Under the pieces are notes generated by a model. The model was not told where the DNA came from. It saw only the letters and a program-made list of their open reading frames with translations, and did not search any database. The translations under genes were made by a program, and so were the position numbers. Below are positions 1 through 5,020 of a stretch of DNA of 5,449 nt, one piece after another; positions within the stretch are counted from its first letter, which is position 1, and every line of letters starts with the position of its first letter. This DNA is from Caulobacteraceae bacterium (GTDB lineage: Bacteria; Pseudomonadota; Alphaproteobacteria; Caulobacterales; Caulobacteraceae), in contig CANGRP010000176.1 of the NCBI GenBank assembly GCA_947456005.1, positions 1 to 5,449 of the forward strand. Direction: 5' to 3'.

Positions 1-79
1 GGTCCAGGGCCGGAACTCCGCCCCGACGGGCCGCGCCAATCTCGCCAAACCCAAGCTGTCCCGTCGACTTCACTGACAT
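1..79 (-). CDS. N-terminal fragment of an unrecognised protein, cut by the window edge
   Basis: Read on the minus strand, an ATG at 79-77 opens a frame that stays open to the window edge. It encodes 26 residues beginning MSVKSTGQLGFGEIG. A GGAGG Shine-Dalgarno sequence lies at 91-87, seven bases before the ATG, which is nearly ideal and is the main reason to believe the start. The first residues are polar with no signal peptide or membrane segment, so a cytoplasmic protein is likely. I do not recognise the family from so short a piece. The gene is divergent from thiD, so the 250 bases between them must hold promoters for both. The fragment is short enough that chance is not excluded, but start codon, ribosome site and open frame agree. 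Confidence 0.6.
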   Translation of the reverse strand, partial: MSVKSTGQLGFGEIGAARRGGVPALD

Positions 80-133
80 CGCAAATCCTCCGCCGCCAAA
101 GCAGGGAATCACGATCCGGGGATTTCGCAATAG

Positions 134-238
134 TCCCCCAAGGGGGAGCTCCGACCGCAGGTCGGTGAGGGGGTCCATCCCCCTCGCCGTTGACCCCCTC
201 CGGCCCGCTGCGCGCGCCACCTCCCCCTGGGGGGAGGA
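134..238. repeat. Complex palindromic (REP-like) intergenic repeat
   Basis: This element of about 105 bases folds back on itself. The outer arms 134-148 and 221-235 are complementary at 14 of 15 positions, and an inner pair, 167-175 with 192-200, is complementary at 9 of 9. The left half carries its own perfect hairpin, CCGACC-GCA-GGTCGG, at 151-165. The right half holds a G/C-only stretch at 201-220. Each outer arm is itself nearly palindromic (runs of C then G, at 134-147 and 221-236). From memory, very similar C-run/G-run units with GGAGGGGGTC cores are scattered between genes in Caulobacterales and Sphingomonadales genomes. That identity is recollection and has not been checked by search. 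It may act as a transcript-stabilising or terminating structure, or simply be a dispersed non-coding repeat. Confidence 0.7.
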
Positions 239-257
239 ATGAGAGAGCCAATTGCTC

Positions 258-328
258 TCCCCGGGGGGAGCTCCGGGTCAGGGGGCGGAGTCGTCGTGCA
301 ATCCGCAGCGGGCCGCGCTAGGAGGGGG
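258..328. repeat. Degenerate second copy of the palindromic repeat, forming the thiD leader
   Basis: Two pieces of the repeat at 134-238 reappear here. The 12-mer GGGGGAGCTCCG at 142-153 is repeated exactly at 264-275. CGCAGCGGGCC at 304-314 is the exact reverse complement of 202-212 and is followed in both places by GGAGGGGG (321-328 here). The middle is diverged. A small independent hairpin, GAGAGC-CAATT-GCTCTC, sits between the copies at 243-259. The right end of this copy contains the thiD Shine-Dalgarno sequence. Confidence 0.5.
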
Positions 329-329
329 C

Positions 330-1136
330 ATGTCCAAGAAGCTTGGCCGAGTCCTCATTATCGCCGGGTCCGATTCCGGGGGCGGCGCCGGCCTTCAGGC
401 CGACCTCAAGGCCGTCACGGCCCTGGGCGGTTTCGCCGCCACAGCGGTCACCGCCGTGACGGTACAGAACACACTGGGGGTCAGCGGGGTCCTGCCTGTG
501 CCGGCGGAGATGGTGACGGCCCAGGCCCGGGCCGTCCTGGACGACATCGGCGCGGACGCCCTGAAGACCGGCATGCTGGGCGACGTCGCCATGGTCGAGA
601 CGGTTGCGGCCATCCTGGATTCCGTTCGGGACATCCCCGCCGTGGTCGACCCGGTGATGACCGCCAAGGGCGGGGCGGCCCTGCTGGACGCCGAGGCCAT
701 GGACGCCGTCCGTAGCCTGATGATCCCCCGGGCGTGGCTGCTGACACCCAACGCCCCGGAGGCCGAGGCCCTGACCGGTCTGCCGGTGAGGACCCCGGAT
801 GACCAGAGACGGGCTGGCGAGGCCCTGCTGGCCCTGGGCGCCCGGGCGGTGCTGATGAAGGGCGGTCACCTTGAAGGCGGCCGGGTGGTCGACCTGCTGA
901 TCACCCCGTCCGGCGAGACCCTGTTCGAGGCCGGTCGCATCGACACCCGCCATACCCACGGCACGGGCTGCACCCTGGCCTCGGCCTGCGCGGCGGGCCT
1001 GGCCCAGGGCCTGTCGCTGGAAGCCGCCGTGGCGCGGGCCTGGGCCTATGTCCAGGAGGCCATCGCCAGGGCGCCCGGGCTGGGCGGCGGCCACGGCCCC
1101 CTCGACCATGCCTGGCCGCTGCGGGGCCGGGCATGA
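330..1136 (+). CDS. thiD: Hydroxymethylpyrimidine/phosphomethylpyrimidine kinase ThiD
   Basis: This is a bifunctional cytoplasmic kinase of thiamine biosynthesis. It phosphorylates 4-amino-5-hydroxymethyl-2-methylpyrimidine and then its monophosphate, giving the pyrophosphate that ThiE joins to the thiazole. The 268-residue length is typical of the family. Visible ribokinase-fold motifs are the N-terminal substrate loop AGSDSGGGAGLQAD (residues 12-25), DPVMTAKGG (107-115), LTPNAPEAEALTG (138-150), VLMKGGH (174-180), and the anion-hole/catalytic HGTGCTLASA (210-219) with the conserved Cys214. ATG 330 is chosen because GGAGG at 321-325 precedes it and the protein then starts directly before the first strand. 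The frame runs open to a TTG at 252, but those codons lie in the repeat. No TPP riboswitch motifs are visible in the leader. The gene ends overlapping the next start (ATGA), so it is probably the first gene of a two-gene operon. Confidence 0.96.
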   Translation: MSKKLGRVLIIAGSDSGGGAGLQADLKAVTALGGFAATAVTAVTVQNTLGVSGVLPVPAEMVTAQARAVLDDIGADALKTGMLGDVAMVETVAAILDSVRDIPAVVDPVMTAKGGAALLDAEAMDAVRSLMIPRAWLLTPNAPEAEALTGLPVRTPDDQRRAGEALLALGARAVLMKGGHLEGGRVVDLLITPSGETLFEAGRIDTRHTHGTGCTLASACAAGLAQGLSLEAAVARAWAYVQEAIARAPGLGGGHGPLDHAWPLRGRA

Positions 1137-1705
1137 AGCACGCGGAGACCCTCGAGACCCTGGTGCGCCGGTCGGACAGCCTGATGACCGTATTGCGGGC
1201 GGCCCGAGATCTGGACCTGCCGGACTGGCTGATCTTCTCCGGCGCGGTCTACCAGAAGGTCCTGAATCACCTGACAGGGCGACCTGAGGACTATGGGCTG
1301 AAGGATTACGACCTGGCCTATTTCGATGCCGCCGACCTGAGCTGGGAGGCGGAGGACCAGGTCATCCGGCGGGCCGCCGCGGAGTTGCCGCCACCCCTGG
1401 ACCGGCTGGTGGAGGTGCGCAACCAGGCCCGGGTTCACCTGTGGTTCGAAGGCCGCTTCGGCGAGCCCTATTCCCCCCTGTCCTGCAGCACCGAGGCCCT
1501 GGAGCGGTTCGTCAGCACGACCAACGCCGTGGGCGTGCGTCTGGAGGCTGACGACCGGCTGACCCTCTCGGCGCCCTTTGGCCTGGAGGACCTGTTCAGC
1601 CTGCGCCTGCGTCCCAATCCGAACCGTCCGGCGGAGGGCTTCCGCCGCAAGGTGTCCGGGGTTCTGGGGCGCTGGCCGGAACTGCGGGTCGCGGACGCAG
1701 ACTGA
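1133..1705 (+). CDS. Nucleotidyltransferase-fold family protein (COG3575/DUF925 type)
   Basis: This soluble 190-residue protein matches the COG3575/DUF925 family from memory of its motif pattern. The pattern is WLIFSGAVYQKVLNHLTG (residues 32-49, the nucleotidyltransferase-like helix and glycine), KDYDLAYFD (57-65, with the acidic D58-x-D60 pair expected to bind metal), LSWEAED (69-75), VEVRNQARVHLW (93-104, with a third acidic residue, E94), and a C-terminal APFGLEDLFSLRLRPNPN block. Members have the DNA polymerase beta-like fold, but no substrate is established that I know of, so the function is open. The start overlaps the thiD stop by four bases (ATGA), which favours coupled translation and shared expression. 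A link to thiamine metabolism is only suggested by that position. There is no signal peptide or membrane segment, and length is normal for the family. Confidence 0.88.
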   Translation: MKHAETLETLVRRSDSLMTVLRAARDLDLPDWLIFSGAVYQKVLNHLTGRPEDYGLKDYDLAYFDAADLSWEAEDQVIRRAAAELPPPLDRLVEVRNQARVHLWFEGRFGEPYSPLSCSTEALERFVSTTNAVGVRLEADDRLTLSAPFGLEDLFSLRLRPNPNRPAEGFRRKVSGVLGRWPELRVADAD

Positions 1706-1772
1706 CCGGCCTGCATCGGAACCCGAGCGGGACCAGAGGTCGGCGCGGGCGGTGACGGCGCCTCAGCAGCCC

Positions 1773-1799
1773 CCCTTTCGCCCCTCAGGAGGCGAAGGG
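1773..1799. terminator. Hairpin between convergent genes, candidate bidirectional terminator
   Basis: CCCTTTCGCC (1773-1782) pairs with GGCGAAGGG (1791-1799) with one bulged T. The stem may continue through one mismatch toward the CTCAGGA loop region. It lies 12 bases past the kinase stop and 67 bases past the nucleotidyltransferase stop, exactly where a shared terminator is expected. Neither strand shows a clear T-run after the stem, so it may act with Rho or as a 3'-end stabiliser. Confidence 0.45.
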
Positions 1800-1811
1800 C
1801 GTGGGTGTGTC

Positions 1812-3704
1812 TCAGGCCCTGCTGGCCGTCTGCGGATACCCAAGGTCCGGGGCGGAGGCGACCCGGCCGATGGTCTCGATCAGGCGCTTGATCTCGATCG
1901 GTTTGGCCAGGTGGGCGTCCATGCCGGCGGCCAGGTGCTGTGACACCTGATGGGTCAAGGCGTCGGCGGTCACGGCGATGATCGGCGTCCTGGGCAGGCC
2001 GTGTTGGCTCTCGAGGGCGCGGATGGCTCTGGTCGCCTCGACACCGTCCATCACCGGCATGTGGATATCCATCAGGATCACGTCGAAGCGACCGGTCTTC
2101 CAGGCGGCCACCGCGGCGGCCCCGTCGGCCACCACTTCCAGAGCGCATCCTGTGACAGCCATGACGGCGGACAGGACCCGCTGGTTGGTGGGATTGTCCT
2201 CGGCGGCGAGGACGCGAAGGGGAGGCCAGTCCTCGTCGTCGGCGAAGAGATCCACATCCGGCACGGGAGTCACCGCACCTTCGGCCCGGGGAACAGGGGC
2301 CGCGAAGCGGAAGGTGGAGCCCAGCCCCTCTGTGCTGTCGAAGCTGATGCGCCCGCCCATCATCTGCGCGAGCTCTGCGGAGATGGCGAGGCCTAGGCCG
2401 GTGCCGCCGAAGCGGCGGGTGGCCGAGTTGTCGACCTGCATGAACTTGTCGAAGAGGACGGCGTGCTTCGCGGCCGGAATGCCGACGCCCGTGTCCCGGA
2501 CAGTCATGACCAACTGGTCCCCGACCTGATCAAGGAGGATGTGGATGGAGCCCGCGTGGGTGAACTTGACGGCGTTGGACACCAGGTTTCCGAGGATCTG
2601 GCGCAGACGGCCGGGATCGCCCCGCCAGGCGCCGGCGGCCTCGGACGTCACCCGCATCCCGAAGTCCAGGCCCTTGCTGGTTGCGGAGGGTCCGAAGAGG
2701 TCCCGCACCGGGCTGAGCGCCGTCTCCAGGTCAAAGACCTCCTCGGTCAGGGTCATGCGGCCGGCCTCGATCTTGGACAGGTCGAGGACGTCATTGAGGA
2801 TGCCGAGGAGAAGGCCGCCGGACTTGCGGACAACGTCGAGGCGTTTCCTCTGCTCGTCGGGCAGGTCGCCCATGGCCATGATCTCGGCCATGGTCAGGAC
2901 GCCATTCAGGGGCGTCCGGATTTCATGGCTCATATTGGCCAGGAACTGCGTCTTCATCAGGTTGGCGTCGTCGGCGCGGTCCCGGGCGTCCTGCAGCTCG
3001 GACATCAGGGCCTGCTGCTGGGCCTCGCGGACAGACAGCCGGTGCAGGAGGTGGTTGAAGGAGGCGCTGAGGCCCCGGAACAGTCCGTCCCGCGTATTCA
3101 AGAGGATGGGCTCATAGCTGGCGCTCTCTGACACCTTCTGCATGGCGACGGCGAGTTCGACCACCGGGGCGATGACACGGTCAGCCTGCGTCCGGGCCAT
3201 CAGCATGGCGGCGCCGATCCCGGCGAAGAGGAGGGCCCCGGCCAGGGCCAGGAGCTGAGGGGCGACATCGAACAGACCGGCGGGCCGGCCGGCGGTGACC
3301 ACCTCGCCGAAGCGCTCGCCATTCCGGATGACGGGGGTGCGGATCACCACAATGGCCTCCCCGTTCGCCGCATCCGCCCTCTGGAAGCCGGCGACCCGGC
3401 GCCCGGCGGCGTCGATGTACTCGGCGGACAGGAAGACCGGCGACAGGCCCAGGGAGCGGACAGCTGAGTCCACCGCACTGGCGTCTTCCGCCTGGATGGC
3501 GTCGGCGATGCTGATGGCCGCCATGCCGCCAAGGGTGGCCTGCAGGTTCCGGTTCTGGGCGTGAACCATCGCCCACTGCTGACCCATGAAGGCCAGGCTC
3601 GCCAGCATGAGGACGCTGAGGGCCGTGACCAGGGCGGCCGCCATGATGCGGGCGTGGAAGCCCGTCGTGGTCGGCGTCAGGGTTCTGAATTCGGGCGGCT
3701 TCAT
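1812..3704 (-). CDS. Membrane-bound hybrid sensor histidine kinase/response regulator (CHASE8-like sensor)
   Basis: This is a 630-residue inner-membrane hybrid kinase. Order of parts: membrane helix (about residues 20-42); periplasmic sensor (about 43-148) whose NLQATLGGMAAISIADAIQ opening resembles CHASE8; second helix (about 149-170); HAMP-like linker (about 171-223); short coiled coil; HisKA with FLANMSHEIRTPLNG (254-268, phospho-acceptor His260); HATPase with N box NLVSNAVKF (373-381), DTGVGIP (404-410), FDKF (418-421) and GGTGLGL (433-439); then a receiver (about 496-612) with E502/D503, phospho-acceptor Asp546 in LMDIHMP, Thr579 and Lys601. All catalytic residues are present, so autophosphorylation and internal relay are expected. 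No Hpt domain is included, so the phosphate would pass to a separate Hpt protein. Signal and target are unknown. ATG 3704 is chosen because it begins just before the first helix. Its ribosome site is weak; an in-frame GTG at 3740 with AGGA five bases upstream would add 12 residues, and a TTG at 3836 would extend implausibly into AT-rich promoter DNA. Confidence 0.95.
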   Translation of the reverse strand: MKPPEFRTLTPTTTGFHARIMAAALVTALSVLMLASLAFMGQQWAMVHAQNRNLQATLGGMAAISIADAIQAEDASAVDSAVRSLGLSPVFLSAEYIDAAGRRVAGFQRADAANGEAIVVIRTPVIRNGERFGEVVTAGRPAGLFDVAPQLLALAGALLFAGIGAAMLMARTQADRVIAPVVELAVAMQKVSESASYEPILLNTRDGLFRGLSASFNHLLHRLSVREAQQQALMSELQDARDRADDANLMKTQFLANMSHEIRTPLNGVLTMAEIMAMGDLPDEQRKRLDVVRKSGGLLLGILNDVLDLSKIEAGRMTLTEEVFDLETALSPVRDLFGPSATSKGLDFGMRVTSEAAGAWRGDPGRLRQILGNLVSNAVKFTHAGSIHILLDQVGDQLVMTVRDTGVGIPAAKHAVLFDKFMQVDNSATRRFGGTGLGLAISAELAQMMGGRISFDSTEGLGSTFRFAAPVPRAEGAVTPVPDVDLFADDEDWPPLRVLAAEDNPTNQRVLSAVMAVTGCALEVVADGAAAVAAWKTGRFDVILMDIHMPVMDGVEATRAIRALESQHGLPRTPIIAVTADALTHQVSQHLAAGMDAHLAKPIEIKRLIETIGRVASAPDLGYPQTASRA

Positions 3705-3775
3705 GCAGGTCCCGGCGGAGTCGAGCGCCGAGATTTCCACAGGAATCCTAAAGTTTCCTTGAATTGACCTTATGA

Positions 3776-3790
3776 GTAACGGACAGTTAA
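3776..3790 (-). promoter_or_regulatory. Near-consensus CtrA box on the kinase side
   Basis: On the minus strand this reads TTAA-N7-TTAC, one base from the CtrA consensus TTAA-N7-TTAA. It overlaps the end of the proposed kinase -10 element and the expected transcription start. If real, bound CtrA would more likely repress than activate the kinase gene. Confidence 0.35.
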
Positions 3791-3817
3791 CTATATTTTC
3801 GTTTGAAAAGTCGTCGA
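3790..3817 (-). promoter_or_regulatory. Candidate sigma-70 promoter of the kinase gene
   Basis: Minus strand: TCGACG (3817-3812, four of six to TTGACA), a 16-base spacer, and TATAGT (3795-3790, five of six to TATAAT). The expected start point is near 3783, leaving a leader of about 80 bases to ATG 3704 or about 43 to the alternative GTG at 3740. The surroundings are the most AT-rich stretch of the window. This rests on motif matching only. Confidence 0.35.
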
Positions 3818-3846
3818 ATCGGCTAATCTGCGGCAAAATGCCACAG

Positions 3847-3862
3847 TTAATGAAGTGTTAAC
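3847..3862 (+). promoter_or_regulatory. Perfect CtrA-binding box, TTAA-N7-TTAAC
   Basis: TTAA (3847-3850), seven bases, TTAAC (3858-3862). The opposite strand also reads TTAA-N7-TTAAC, so the site is consensus in both directions. In Caulobacter and relatives this is the binding site of the master cell-cycle regulator CtrA. In DNA with this much G+C two TTAA words at exactly this spacing are unlikely by chance. It lies 71 bases before the start codon of the divergent small gene and about 30 bases upstream of the proposed kinase -35 element, so it could serve either gene. Confidence 0.7.
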
Positions 3863-3876
3863 GTGCAAGACGCCCG

Positions 3877-3892
3877 TTAACCTCTGGTTTAC
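3877..3892 (+). promoter_or_regulatory. Second, imperfect CtrA box
   Basis: TTAA (3877-3880), seven bases (3881-3887), TTTAC (3888-3892): one base off the TTAAC half. It lies 14 bases downstream of the perfect box, on the small-gene side. Further TTAA words occur at 3894-3897 and 3919-3922. I could not place a convincing -10 element for the small gene. Confidence 0.35.
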
Positions 3893-3932
3893 CTTAACTC
3901 CACGGCCATACCGCCGGGTTAAGGGGATTCCC

Positions 3933-4271
3933 ATGGATAAAGCTTTCATCGCAAAGCGTACTCAGGAAAAGCTCGTCGCCACGGAGGCGGCCATTGACGC
4001 GGCCCTGATCGAGACTACTCAACTGCTCGCCGACCTTCTGCAGGCGCGGTCTGACCTGGGGGCTCCGGTGGCCTTTGCCGACGATGTCCAGGTCAAGCTG
4101 ACCGAGGCGGTCGCCGCCCTGAGCTCAGCCCGCACCACCATGGGACAGGTCCACTCCGGCCTGGAGGAAGCCGCCCTGCGCCTGGGCATTCGCCCGCGGA
4201 TGGGTGGGTTCCTCCCCAAGGGCTCTGCGGAGTGGAGACTTCCACCTGAAGAGCAGCGCGTCGTCGCCTGA
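3933..4271 (+). CDS. Small helical protein of unknown function behind a CtrA-box promoter
   Basis: This is a 112-residue soluble protein; I do not recognise a named family. Residues 5-42 and about 49-85 form two long, alanine- and leucine-rich, strongly helical segments that could pack as a hairpin or coiled coil, separated by a short GAPVAFADD linker. The tail (about 86-112) is rich in Pro, Gly and charge and probably flexible. There is no signal peptide, membrane segment or cysteine. ATG 3933 is chosen because AAGGGG at 3921-3926 lies six bases upstream and a helix begins at once; the longer open frame toward 3855 would run through the TTAA-rich promoter. The gene is divergent from the hybrid kinase and shares its CtrA-box region, so a cell-cycle-linked role is possible. 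I have a vague recollection of similar hypothetical proteins in Caulobacter genomes, unchecked. A strong hairpin follows the stop. Confidence 0.85.
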   Translation: MDKAFIAKRTQEKLVATEAAIDAALIETTQLLADLLQARSDLGAPVAFADDVQVKLTEAVAALSSARTTMGQVHSGLEEAALRLGIRPRMGGFLPKGSAEWRLPPEEQRVVA

Positions 4272-4298
4272 CCCCAATCATCTTGCGTTAACGGATTT

Positions 4299-4330
4299 GG
4301 GGCTCTTCTCGCATGAGAGGAGCCCCTTTT
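4299..4330 (+). terminator. Intrinsic-terminator-like hairpin that also covers the next gene's ribosome site
   Basis: GGGGCTCTTCTC (4299-4310) pairs with GAGAGGAGCCCC (4315-4326): 12 bp including one G-U pair around a GCAT loop, followed by TTTT (4327-4330). It is 28 bases past the stop of the small helical gene and fits a Rho-independent terminator for it. The 3' arm contains AGGAG (4318-4322), nine bases before ATG 4332, which is the only visible Shine-Dalgarno sequence of the membrane-protein gene. The stem would hide it. Confidence 0.75.
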
Positions 4331-4331
4331 C

Positions 4332-4748
4332 ATGTCTGCTTTGGAAGCAATCCAGTCTGCTTTGCTGATAGGGGTTCCCCTCATAGCACTGGTCGGAGGC
4401 AGGACCCCTGAGCGCATGGCGGCGATTATCTTCGCCATCAACACTGCGGCTACAGCGGGCGCGAATTTCGTCTGGGGCTTTCGGAACATCGGGAACCTCC
4501 TGCTCACCTTTGACGGGCTCATGGCCCTTTGCTTCCTGGTGCTCGCTCTCCGTTACAACTATCTCTGGGTCGCCCTCCTCATGGGGTCGATGTCTGGATA
4601 CTTCGGCGTCCACGCCTTCTACCTCATGACGAACAGACCTCTCGATGAGACCTTCGCTCTCATGAATAACCTCGCCACCGGGGTCGCCCTGCTCAGCCTC
4701 ACCATCGGCGTCTGGACCTCCCGTCACCGCAAGGACGAGTGGCACTGA
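4332..4748 (+). CDS. Small multi-pass membrane protein of unknown function
   Basis: This is a 138-residue, very hydrophobic inner-membrane protein with about five predicted helices (residues 5-22, 28-49, 56-74, 77-98, 107-128) and a short charged C-terminal tail, SRHRKDEWH. Polar positions within or near the helices include N37, N45, W48, D61 and H94. I do not recognise the family. ATG 4332 follows the hairpin's T-run by one base, with the AGGAG Shine-Dalgarno sequence inside the hairpin stem, so translation from readthrough transcripts is probably low or conditional. No room for a promoter exists between hairpin and start; transcription must come from upstream. The first 20 or so codons use ATA, GCA and TCT, unlike the G/C-ending codons of its neighbours, while later codons look normal. 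The open frame and hydrophobic pattern make it a real gene; function is not assignable. Confidence 0.82.
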   Translation: MSALEAIQSALLIGVPLIALVGGRTPERMAAIIFAINTAATAGANFVWGFRNIGNLLLTFDGLMALCFLVLALRYNYLWVALLMGSMSGYFGVHAFYLMTNRPLDETFALMNNLATGVALLSLTIGVWTSRHRKDEWH

Positions 4749-4787
4749 GCCCCCATTCCCCCTCAACCACCGACCCAAACCGGCGTT

Positions 4788-5006
4788 TTGCGCCCGGCGG
4801 GCCACGCCCCCCCGAACTGGGCGCAGTCCATCTGCAAGGATGGGACACATCACCATCACCACAATCCCTCGGCGGGCCGGGTCTTCACCTGGAAGGACGC
4901 CGCCTCGGCGGCCCGGGTCTTGGGGCCTCCGGATGACGCCTTCCCGGCCGAGTGGCGGTCGGACCTGTCGCGGCGGTCATGGGGGGCGTGGACATCAGAC
5001 TGCTGA
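4788..5006 (+). CDS. Candidate small protein with a natural His5 run; start uncertain, possibly a remnant
   Basis: This 72-residue frame has nearly 90 percent G or C at third codon positions from about 4788 onward, as in the real genes of the window. Its residues look protein-like (TWKDAASAARVLG, DDAFPAEWRSDLSRR, four Trp after residue 30) rather than the Gly/Pro/Arg-rich text of shadow frames. Five consecutive histidines (residues 21-25) follow ICKDGT, so metal binding is conceivable. The weak point is the start. The only usual start codon in frame is TTG 4788, with no visible ribosome site. The frame is the same as that of the membrane-protein gene and opens right after its TGA (4746-4748). 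It may be a TTG-started small gene, the 3' end of a decayed gene, or a readthrough extension. The stop is 14 bases from the convergent transporter stop. I do not recognise a family. Confidence 0.45.
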   Translation: MRPAGHAPPNWAQSICKDGTHHHHHNPSAGRVFTWKDAASAARVLGPPDDAFPAEWRSDLSRRSWGAWTSDC

Positions 5007-5020
5007 CGTCGGAGCTGAGG

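Larger units (their letters stand above)
3743..3930. promoter_or_regulatory. Three GANTC (CcrM-type methylation) sites in the divergent promoter region
   Basis: GAATC occurs at 3743-3747 and 3816-3820, and GATTC at 3926-3930. All three lie in the 228-base region between the kinase and the small helical gene, where roughly one would be expected by chance. In alphaproteobacteria CcrM methylates GANTC and the methylation state affects some CtrA/GcrA-controlled promoters. The middle site overlaps the proposed -35 element of the kinase promoter, and the last one sits between the small gene's Shine-Dalgarno sequence and its start codon. The motif matches are seen; the regulatory role is inferred. 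Confidence 0.35.

Noticed and set aside
80..329. TPP riboswitch before thiD
   Set aside because: Neither the CTGAGA nor the ACCTGATCTGGATAATGCC-type conserved segments are present. The leader is explained by the palindromic repeats.
239..715. Open frame starting at an ATG with a GGGGAGGA sequence before it, overlapping thiD
   Set aside because: The product is Gly/Arg/Pro/His-rich text typical of a shifted reading of high-GC coding DNA. It overlaps well-supported thiD motifs, and the ribosome-like sequence is just the arm of the palindromic repeat.
318..1109. Long minus-strand open frame opposite thiD (263 codons)
   Set aside because: It is an antisense shadow, low in complexity and rich in Gly, Gln, His and Arg, without recognisable motifs. 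thiD accounts for the sequence.
1468..2148. Minus-strand frame of 226 codons and plus-strand frames at 1950-2529 and 2463-3131 around the hybrid kinase
   Set aside because: All overlap the kinase, whose catalytic motifs fix the true frame; their translations are low-complexity shadows.
4278..4862. Minus-strand open frame opposite the membrane-protein gene (194 codons)
   Set aside because: Its translation is a Glu/Gly/Asp/Val-rich shadow. The plus-strand frame has a clear alternating membrane-helix pattern and is preferred.
4850..4864. His-tag-like DNA (CATCACCATCACCAC) as vector contamination
   Set aside because: The flanks are continuous with native high-GC sequence of the same composition and show no vector features; only five His codons are present.
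4871..4923. Near-direct repeat GGGCCGGGTCTT / GGCCCGGGTCTT about 36 bases apart
   Set aside because: Both copies encode similar short peptides (GRVF, ARVL) with the same preferred codons, so codon bias is enough to explain them.
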